From a virus, in the IMG/VR virus record IMGVR_UViG_3300046462_000434, positions 1 to 28,298 of that record: a stretch of DNA of 28,298 bases; one strand, 5' to 3'. Under the pieces are notes generated by a model that was not told the origin of the DNA, searched no databases, and saw only the letters and a list, made by a program, of their open reading frames with translations. The translations under genes were made by a program, and so were the position numbers. Positions 22,650 to 28,298 of the stretch are shown one piece after another; position 1 is the stretch's first letter, and each line of letters opens with the position of its first letter.

Positions 22650-24610
22650 GTTACCGTTTCTATTCCTCCGAGGCCATCACCGGCCTGCCTAAGCGCATGG
22701 GCCGCGCCCTGCGTGCACTGTTCGAGCGCGACGGCATGGACAAGCACGAACACAAGATCGATGTCATCGACGAAATCTGGTCTGACGATCACCTGCCGCC
22801 GCTCGACGCCTCCGATGAAGCGCTGTACCGTGCCGCCGACACTGCCGCCCGCGAGTGCTATCAGTTCTGCGCCGACTTGCAATCCCTGGACGCGATTGTG
22901 TCCGCCATTCGCAACCATTGCGACCACCATGGCGTCGCCGCACCGGCAGGCGAAGAAGAAAGCGAAATCATCCGCCGGGCGGTCGATAAAGCGTGGTGGC
23001 TGCGCGGAATCCGCAAGGCGCATGCGCGCCGCTGCGAGCATATGGCGATCCGCCTGGGTTTTACGCATTTCAAGGCCGGCGCCTATGTCAGCAACGAAAC
23101 CGCCTTTCGCCAGCTTCGCCGCAACAAGCAGAATGCCAAACTGCTGGCGTCGATAGAGCTGCAAAATGAAAACGGTCAAACCTACAGCCTGGAAGCGCTG
23201 GCCGCCCTAGGTACGGCCAATAAATCCATTCGACGCGATGAGCTGATGACGCGGATCCGGGGCTTCGAAGAAATCGCCTTTGACCTGGGGCATGTCGGTG
23301 TCTTTGCCACCATCACCGCGCCGAGTAAATATCATGCCGTCCTGAGCAAGAACGGCGAACCGAACCCGAAATACATGGCGTTCGGCGAACCGACACCACG
23401 CGCCGCCCAGGCATACCTATGCGACGTCTGGAAGCGGATCCGCTCCAAGCTGCACCGCGACGGTATCCAGGCGTACGGCTTTCGCATTGCCGAACCACAC
23501 CACGATGGCTGCCCACATTGGCACATGCTGATGTTCGTGCCGCCTGAGCACCTGAAGCGCTACGAGGCGGTCATCACTGCCTACGCCATGGCTGAAGACG
23601 GCGACGAACGCGGCGCCGATAAGAACCGGGTCAAGCTGGTGCGTATGGAAGCTGGCAAAGGTACGGCCGCCGGCTACATCATCAAATATATCGTCAAGAA
23701 CGTGGATGGCAAGAATCTGGGCGACCATCACATGTTCGAAGACGGTCAAACGCATATTGTGATGGATGACCTGGTCGGCGATGAACTGATCACGCCGAGC
23801 CAGCGCGTGTGCTATTGGGCGCAGACCTGGGGTATCCGGCAATTCCAGCAGGTCGGCGGCGCGCCTGTCGGTCCCTGGCGCGAATTACGGCGTGTCAAAA
23901 GCGAAACCATCCACAAGGCGCCCGAGGCGGTCAAAGCTGCCTGGCAGGCCGCGCAGAGCATTAAGGCGACGGAAATCAATGTTGTCGACGGCAAGCGTAT
24001 TAAAACCGTCAAGACGATCAAACAAGCTTCCTACCGCGATTACCTCCTGGCCCAGGGTGGTCCCCTGGTCGGTCGTAAGGGTCTGGTCAAGATCGCTACG
24101 CGCACTACGATGATCGAGGGCAAGTACGCGACCTATGAGGCGGATAAGCCATGCGGGATTTATCACGTATGGAATCCGCACGCCGTGTACGAATCGGTCC
24201 GTTATCAATGGACGGTCGTCGGCAAGGCCAAGGCTGTGGCTTTTGACTTTCCTTGGACTGGTGTAAATAACTGTACGCAAAAATCCAAAAAGAAAGTTTC
24301 CACTTCTGTTTTAACGCCGGAAGAAATAGCAGCCACCGCCGTCCGGCTTGCTGATTTCATCAAAAAAAATCCGCAACCGGCCTATCAGCCGACCGACTGG
24401 TCGGCGATAGAGAAAAAATCCAAAGACCTGGAGCTGGAAACCAAGAAATTTGCAGATGCAATGAACCTGCAATGCGAACACACGCGCCGGCAGGAAGTGG
24501 CCGCGTATGACAACAACGACATGGCAGCACGCAAGCGCCTTGTCGCCACCTGGGCCGCTCTCGGCGCCTGCCCTTACCCACGAATTTTTATTACTGAAAG
24601 CGACTTATGA
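22646..24610 (+). CDS. A: Replication initiation endonuclease, gpA-like (HUH, rolling circle)
   Basis: 654-aa initiator that nicks the origin and starts rolling-circle replication (P2 gpA 761 aa). The HUH metal-binding motif is at 285-293 (HHDGCPHWH; His291 and His293). The two catalytic tyrosines are Tyr344 and Tyr348 in GYIIKYIVKNVDG, the YxxxY pattern of P2 Tyr450/Tyr454. The N-terminal domain (1-200) includes a basic helical region. The C-terminal about 110 residues, after WTGVNNCTQKSKKKVS (about 540), are lysine-rich, more AT-rich in DNA and probably divergent. In P2 the origin lies inside A; I could not place it here. Confidence 0.94.
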   Translation: MSYRFYSSEAITGLPKRMGRALRALFERDGMDKHEHKIDVIDEIWSDDHLPPLDASDEALYRAADTAARECYQFCADLQSLDAIVSAIRNHCDHHGVAAPAGEEESEIIRRAVDKAWWLRGIRKAHARRCEHMAIRLGFTHFKAGAYVSNETAFRQLRRNKQNAKLLASIELQNENGQTYSLEALAALGTANKSIRRDELMTRIRGFEEIAFDLGHVGVFATITAPSKYHAVLSKNGEPNPKYMAFGEPTPRAAQAYLCDVWKRIRSKLHRDGIQAYGFRIAEPHHDGCPHWHMLMFVPPEHLKRYEAVITAYAMAEDGDERGADKNRVKLVRMEAGKGTAAGYIIKYIVKNVDGKNLGDHHMFEDGQTHIVMDDLVGDELITPSQRVCYWAQTWGIRQFQQVGGAPVGPWRELRRVKSETIHKAPEAVKAAWQAAQSIKATEINVVDGKRIKTVKTIKQASYRDYLLAQGGPLVGRKGLVKIATRTTMIEGKYATYEADKPCGIYHVWNPHAVYESVRYQWTVVGKAKAVAFDFPWTGVNNCTQKSKKKVSTSVLTPEEIAATAVRLADFIKKNPQPAYQPTDWSAIEKKSKDLELETKKFADAMNLQCEHTRRQEVAAYDNNDMAARKRLVATWAALGACPYPRIFITESDL

Positions 24611-24780
24611 AAATCTCAATGTATCTGTGTCTGTCCATTTTGTTGATCTGTGCGTTTGGTGGCCTTGGCAGGTCGATCCACCTAATTTTTCGAACTTCAT
24701 TAGCAGCGACCATCGGATGGGCGGCGGTTGTATTTGTCGCCTTGATGCACGGCATGCTGCAAGGGGCTTTCCATGGCTGA
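24607..24780 (+). CDS. 57-aa two-span membrane protein
   Basis: MKISMYLCLSILLICAFGGLGRSIHLIF then RTSLAATIGWAAVVFVALMHGMLQGAFHG. Two hydrophobic segments are joined by a short basic loop. The start overlaps the A stop (ATGA) and the stop overlaps the next gene by 8 bases, which argues for a translated gene. Function unknown. Confidence 0.6.
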   Translation: MKISMYLCLSILLICAFGGLGRSIHLIFRTSLAATIGWAAVVFVALMHGMLQGAFHG

Positions 24781-25444
24781 GAGCATCACCATCAAAGTGC
24801 GCAACCGCGTCACCTTCAACACCGACGAAGGCATTCAGGCCGGCTACGTCAGCGACCTGCGGCGCGATCTTAGCAACGGCGAGCTGCACGCATGGATCGA
24901 GCTGGAAAATCATTTGCCTGGCTGCTTTCGCGCCGTCCCGGCATCGGCCATTTTGACTTCCGACCAGGTCGGCCCGCCTTCGACCATTTACACCGACACC
25001 GCCTGGACGAAATTCGAGAAAGTCACAGCCGCATCCGTGCGGACCGATGACATGGCGCAGCGCCTGGCACGCGCAGAGCGTGCATTGTTTGCCCACGGAT
25101 TCATCGACCGCGGCGGCGACGAATGGGAGCCACCAGTCGATTATCGGCCGATTGAAATTGTTGACGCGGAAGAATATTTTTTCGCCCATCAGTCCGGCCT
25201 GGACGATGCACGGCGCGGCGAACACGAATTATTTCCAGACGAAAATCACCCGCTGGACGGCATTGAAGGCGACAAACCGTTTTGCCGCTTCCACTTCTAT
25301 GCCGATAACGGCGATCCGTCCGTTGGCGAACCAGGGCGCGCTTACTGGGCGTTGTCTGCCGATCAAAACGGGACGGAGCTTGCGCAAATACTGGCCTCCA
25401 GCGCGTCGATTGTGACGAACTCTCTAACCGAAAGCGATATATGA
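24773..25444 (+). CDS. Hypothetical protein between A and integrase genes
   Basis: 223-aa acidic, soluble protein not assigned to a known family. The N-terminal about 65 residues (MAESITIKVRNRVTFNTDEGIQAGYVSDLRRDLSNGELHAWIELENHLPGCFRAVPASAIL) look like a small beta-barrel. The remainder is rich in D and E with aromatic clusters (FFAHQSGLDDARRGEHELFPDENHPLDG, RFHFYADNGDPSVGEPGRAYWALS). No catalytic motif is obvious. Overlaps with both neighbours suggest one transcript with A and the DUF4224 gene. It could be a phage-specific replication accessory or anti-host protein. Confidence 0.72.
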   Translation: MAESITIKVRNRVTFNTDEGIQAGYVSDLRRDLSNGELHAWIELENHLPGCFRAVPASAILTSDQVGPPSTIYTDTAWTKFEKVTAASVRTDDMAQRLARAERALFAHGFIDRGGDEWEPPVDYRPIEIVDAEEYFFAHQSGLDDARRGEHELFPDENHPLDGIEGDKPFCRFHFYADNGDPSVGEPGRAYWALSADQNGTELAQILASSASIVTNSLTESDI

Positions 25445-25695
25445 CCGATGTAATTAGCCCACTATTTCTGAGCGAAGCACAGGTTGATGAACTAACAGGC
25501 ATTCGGCGCGGTGATACGTCAAAGGGAATCAAGCGAACAAAATTTCAGCTTCAAATTTCATTTCTTCGACTAAGTGGCATTGCGTTTATCGAAAATGCGC
25601 GTGGCAAGCCGATGATTACTCTGTCAGCGATTGAGGGTGGAAAAACAAAGTCCCCGACTAGAAAATCATGGCAGCCACAGGCAATAGGAGCATAA
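25441..25695 (+). CDS. DUF4224 family small protein (excisionase-like)
   Basis: 84-aa protein with the DUF4224 pattern: LFLSEAQVDELTGIRRGDTSKGIKRTKFQLQISFLRLSGIAFIENARGKPMITLSAIEGG (about 8-68). DUF4224 genes typically sit directly upstream of tyrosine integrases in prophages and are suspected winged-helix DNA-binding or excision factors; that role is not proven. It starts in the preceding stop (ATGA) and ends 3 bases before the integrase ATG. This gene marks the change to more AT-rich DNA. Confidence 0.8.
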   Translation: MTDVISPLFLSEAQVDELTGIRRGDTSKGIKRTKFQLQISFLRLSGIAFIENARGKPMITLSAIEGGKTKSPTRKSWQPQAIGA

Positions 25696-25698
25696 GAC

Positions 25699-26814
25699 AT
25701 GGGAAGAATTCCAAGTAAAAACAAAAATCTTCCACCACATATGCGCGCACGTACACAGCGAAGTGGTCGAACTTTTTATTATTACGATACTGGTGCCAAG
25801 CCACGCGTCGAAATCCCTTTGGGCGATGACTATGTACTCGCGGTTAAGAAGTGGTCAGAATTAGAATCTGAAAAAAGCACTCGATTCGCAAAACTCGTCA
25901 CTTTTCGATATGTCGCTGAGCGATATATGCGCGAGATTATTCCGACCAAAGCGCCGAGAACACAACGTGATAATTTAATCGAGCTGGAATTTCTTTTTTC
26001 TTTTTTTGACGAGCCCCCCGCCCCAATTGCTGAGATAGAGCCTGTACATATTCGCCATTACATGGATTGGCGAGTAAAAAAATCAGCGGCACAGCTTCAC
26101 GAAAAAAATAGGATTCGGACGGAAAAAAATTTACCACCATTGGAAATCACAGGCAAAGAAGGACAGGTACGAGCGAATAGAGAAAAGGCATTGTTTTCTC
26201 ACATTTTTAATATGGCGCGAAATTGGGGATTAACGACTGCACAAAATCCCTGCGCAGGTATTACTGGTTATTCCGAAATAGGACGAGACATTTATGTTGA
26301 GGACATTGAATATAAAAAGGTATGGGAAGCAGCAGATCAGCCAACACGAGACGCGATGGATTTAGCTTATTTAACCGGCCAGCGCCCTTCTGATACATTG
26401 GGCTATGACGAAACTGATATCCGAGATGGTTTTCTTATCGTACAGCAAGGAAAAACCAGAAAGAAACTCCGTATTACTATCACAGGAGAATTGGCAATAT
26501 TAATCGAACGGATATTGGCAAGAAAACGCTCATATGAAAGCAAAGTCGTTTTCACTCAACTCATAGTTAACGAACGGGGCGGTCGACTCACACTTCATGC
26601 GTTACAACAGCGCTTCGATAAGGCACGTGAGCTTGCCGGTGTAGATAAATCTACTTTTCAGTTTCGTGATTTGCGCGCCAAGGCCGGAACCGACAAAACA
26701 GACAGTAGCGGGGACATTCGTCAGGCACAAAAACAGCTTGGCCATCGCAGCTTAACGATGACTGAAACCTATGTGCGAAATCGCAAGGGCGATAAGGTAG
26801 GACCTACAAAGTAG
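25699..26814 (+). CDS. int: Tyrosine-type site-specific integrase
   Basis: 371-aa recombinase that inserts and excises the prophage at the adjacent tRNA site. The N-terminal arm-binding/core-binding part spans 1-195. The catalytic domain has Arg229 (TGQRPSD), Lys252 (QQGKTRKK), Arg326 in FRDLRAKAGTD, His349 (LGHRS) and Tyr358 (TETYVRN) as nucleophile. The box II histidine of the usual HxxR is an arginine (Arg323). A good GGAG precedes the start. Markedly AT-rich compared with the structural genes. It reads toward the attachment site 120 bases downstream. Confidence 0.95.
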   Translation: MGRIPSKNKNLPPHMRARTQRSGRTFYYYDTGAKPRVEIPLGDDYVLAVKKWSELESEKSTRFAKLVTFRYVAERYMREIIPTKAPRTQRDNLIELEFLFSFFDEPPAPIAEIEPVHIRHYMDWRVKKSAAQLHEKNRIRTEKNLPPLEITGKEGQVRANREKALFSHIFNMARNWGLTTAQNPCAGITGYSEIGRDIYVEDIEYKKVWEAADQPTRDAMDLAYLTGQRPSDTLGYDETDIRDGFLIVQQGKTRKKLRITITGELAILIERILARKRSYESKVVFTQLIVNERGGRLTLHALQQRFDKARELAGVDKSTFQFRDLRAKAGTDKTDSSGDIRQAQKQLGHRSLTMTETYVRNRKGDKVGPTK

Positions 26815-26819
26815 CAACT

Positions 26820-26928
26820 TTTTTTGCTCCGCAAATGTTTTATGGTCCGCGTGAATGTTGAGTTTCAAGCCTGCATAATTTCGCTGTTTGCGGAGCAGAA
26901 AACGCTGAAAACCCGCATGAACATTCAC
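26820..26928. repeat. Two interleaved inverted repeats in the attachment region
   Basis: Between int and the tRNA fragment: repeat 1 is 26820-26835 and, inverted, 26887-26902 (15 of 16 match; core TGCTCCGCAAA perfect over 11). Repeat 2 is GTGAATGTT at 26851-26859 and, inverted, AACATTCAC at 26920-26928. The arms alternate 1-2-1'-2' rather than nest, so they are unlikely to be a terminator and more likely paired binding sites for integrase arm domains or an excision factor. Confidence 0.7.
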
Positions 26929-26935
26929 TTCAGGA

Positions 26936-26985
26936 TTGGACTCATAATCCGTTGGTGCCCAGTTCGACTCTGGGGGGGCCCACCA
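26936..26985 (+). tRNA. 3' part of a tRNA (anticodon CAT, Met-like): prophage attachment site
   Basis: Anticodon loop CTCATAA (26941-26947, anticodon CAT 26943-26945), following stem strand TCCGT, variable loop, T arm CCCAG-TTCGACT-CTGGG (26958-26974), acceptor strand GGGGCCC (26975-26981) and encoded ACCA end. The 5' half, D arm and acceptor partner are missing upstream; the 5' anticodon strand TTGGA pairs at four of five positions, so identity to the true tRNA probably starts near 26937. This is the leftover 3' end expected at one prophage border. The intact gene should be at the other border, outside the window. A partial copy, not a working tRNA. Confidence 0.85.
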
Positions 26986-26991
26986 AGACTG

Positions 26992-27033
26992 ATGCGGGCT
27001 GCATGATATTTCATGCAGCCCGCATTTTCTTTT
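26992..27033 (+). terminator. Rho-independent terminator of the host tRNA
   Basis: Perfect 15-bp stem ATGCGGGCTGCATGA (26992-27006), loop TATT, reverse strand 27011-27025, then TTTCTTTT. It lies 6 bases after the tRNA end, so it is the original tRNA terminator, now cut off from its gene by the prophage. It marks the return to host DNA. Confidence 0.93.
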
Positions 27034-27414
27034 GGTGGGGATTTTTTTGACCAATTCAGTCAATTGCCGACCTTAAGGACACTATTGCCAGGTGCGCGTA
27101 ACCGCTCAGGAAGCGGTTACGGTGGCATGGAACATCCCTGACTGGGCATCCAGCAGCCTTGTCCGGGCCGTGGGCGCGACCGTCGCCAGCGTTGTCCAAT
27201 GGCTGAATCGGCGCGCGCCCGACAATCTGGCACGCCGTTTTCTTGTGGGTCTAAAAGGTGGTATCCAGAACAAGGCCGATCCAAAGGTAGTCGCGATCAA
27301 TGACGAACCGGTGCGTCTTAAGCCAGCAAAGTGAGCAATGGTCTGGCTTGTAGGCGACGGCACCGCCGCATGGCTTAGGTTACCAGGAAAAATCCAAATG
27401 AGCACCACCGCTCG
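27034..27414. other. Host intergenic stretch with no convincing gene
   Basis: 381 bases of host-side DNA. There is a perfect 8-bp inverted repeat GTAACCGC / GCGGTTAC at 27098-27120 with a 7-base spacer. An open frame from GTG 27092 to 27334 (80 codons) has no ribosome binding site and no recognisable domain; I do not call it a gene. A degraded gene or mobile remnant is possible. Confidence 0.4.
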
Positions 27415-28298
27415 CTACCCGTAGTTCATGCAAGCGCCGTATCGGGACAGCTCGCTTTTGACAATGTTTAAGACGATTTCCGACTGTTTCGCGCGCGTCT
27501 CTTCTTCGATGGCGGCCGCAAGTTCGGGCGCGATCTGCATCTGAGCCAATACCGCCAAGGCGCGCACCTTTGGATTGGGATGCGTCGATGCGACTTCGGC
27601 GAGGACCTGCAAATCGTCGTGGCCCCCGATCAGGCCGGCGATGCGGACTGCCGCGTCTGAACCCGCGAAATCGAGATAGCGGAGAATCTTCCCGTTCGCT
27701 TCGTCGACCTCGAATTGAATGTCCTGCTGGTGCTCGGTCCGTGGAATCAGATTTAACGAGATCGACATCTGGGGAGGCGGAAGCTGGATATGGATATCGT
27801 GCTTGGCACGATAGATAGCGATCTTTCCCACGGAAAGATTGAAAACTGCTGAATTATGAAGAGTGAGGCATTCGCCCAACGCGCCGACATGTGCGCTCTT
27901 ATCATATTCAAATGTGAGACTTTCGTATCCCGGACCAAAATATCCGATCGTCAGGATATGAAAATTATGGTCATGGCAAATATCGTAGCGAAATCCCGGT
28001 ATCCTGGTAAACACTTCTTGGCGCGGCATCCAGATATTCGCTCGCAGGAAGAAAGCTGGTTCGCTATGCAGAACGAATACTTCCGGTCCATAAGCATTGT
28101 TGAATTGAAAATTCAGATTCTGGCGCAGCTGGTCAGTCAGGAAGTCGAAAAGAAAATCCTTGTTGTTCCCGAGCTTCTTTAACAACGGCGCCGACGCCGT
28201 CAGTCCCTCGATCGTCGAGAGGTCATACCGCCCCGCGTGCAGGCGATGCAGATATTCCGCGAGCGAGATCGCCTCGCCGTCTTCAGGAGGGCAAATCT
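27415..28298 (-). CDS. Host hypothetical protein with cupin-like and HEAT-like parts, 5' end off window
   Basis: The frame is open from the right edge to the stop at 27415, 293 codons seen; a TTG at 28185 is only internal. Not recognised. The middle contains FRYDICHDHNFHILTIGYFGPGYESLTFEYD, then GECLTLHNSAVFNLSVGKIAIYRAKHDIHIQLPPPQMSISLNLIP. This His-rich beta pattern is suggestive of a cupin/dioxygenase-type fold. The C-terminal about 90 residues (AVRIAGLIGGHDDLQVLAEVASTHPNPKVRALAVLAQMQIAPELAAAI) look like a HEAT-type helical repeat. It lies in host chromosome beyond the prophage border. Enzymatic function is speculative. Confidence 0.75.
   Translation of the reverse strand, partial: ICPPEDGEAISLAEYLHRLHAGRYDLSTIEGLTASAPLLKKLGNNKDFLFDFLTDQLRQNLNFQFNNAYGPEVFVLHSEPAFFLRANIWMPRQEVFTRIPGFRYDICHDHNFHILTIGYFGPGYESLTFEYDKSAHVGALGECLTLHNSAVFNLSVGKIAIYRAKHDIHIQLPPPQMSISLNLIPRTEHQQDIQFEVDEANGKILRYLDFAGSDAAVRIAGLIGGHDDLQVLAEVASTHPNPKVRALAVLAQMQIAPELAAAIEEETRAKQSEIVLNIVKSELSRYGACMNYG

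Noticed and set aside
24605-25225. Minus-strand open frame opposite the 223-aa early gene
   Set aside because: No recognisable domain. The plus-strand frame has overlapping neighbours and a consistent operon layout.
27092-27334. 80-codon open frame from GTG in host DNA
   Set aside because: No ribosome binding site, no known domain, and it starts beside an inverted repeat; not enough support.
1-28298. CRISPR array, insertion sequence or rRNA
   Set aside because: I saw no regularly spaced repeats, transposase signatures or rRNA-like sequence anywhere in the window.

Overview
The window is most of a P2-type (Peduovirinae-like) temperate phage genome integrated in a chromosome. The gene families, high-GC codon use and layout (lysis genes inside the head/tail cluster, integrase next to a tRNA) suggest a betaproteobacterial host, probably Burkholderiales. 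This taxonomic call is inferred from gene style only. The prophage runs off the left edge inside the terminase gene P, so the portal gene Q and the left attachment site are not visible. Its right end lies at about 26936-26985, in the 3' part of a tRNA with anticodon CAT. Host DNA follows.

Layout: 1-6953 holds the head and lysis block: P on the minus strand, then O, N, M, L, X, two holin-like membrane proteins, an M15 endolysin, overlapping Rz/Rz1 spanins, and tail completion genes R and S. 6849-8763 is a minus-strand cassette of com, a D12-class adenine methylase and a DUF5677-like gene. It has its own terminator and sits in the S-V gap, where P2 carries the non-essential orf30. 9011-20310 is the tail block: baseplate V, W, J, I; fibre H and its chaperone; sheath FI; tube FII; E with a frameshifted E' extension; tape measure T; U; D.

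20346-21852 is the control region. An XRE repressor and a downstream membrane-anchored protein read left. A consensus-like sigma70 promoter, whose 17-bp spacer contains an inverted repeat, reads right into a ribbon-helix-helix protein and the late activator Ogr. 21985-25695 is the replication/early module: small proteins, the rolling-circle initiator A, unknown genes and a DUF4224 protein. 25699-26985 is the integrase and attachment region, which is more AT-rich and contains two interleaved long inverted repeats.

How it works together: in the lysogen, the repressor probably occupies the operator inside the early promoter. It would be co-expressed with the membrane protein encoded 2 nt downstream, a candidate lysogenic-conversion or exclusion gene. 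On induction, the early promoter would express the RHH protein, Ogr and gpA. Ogr would then switch on the divergent late promoters between P and O and between com and V, which share a 29-bp sequence element. Most structural genes are standard for P2. The parts worth attention are the antisense com-methylase-DUF5677 cassette, the repressor-linked membrane protein, the promoter/operator design, the shared late element and the attachment-site repeats.
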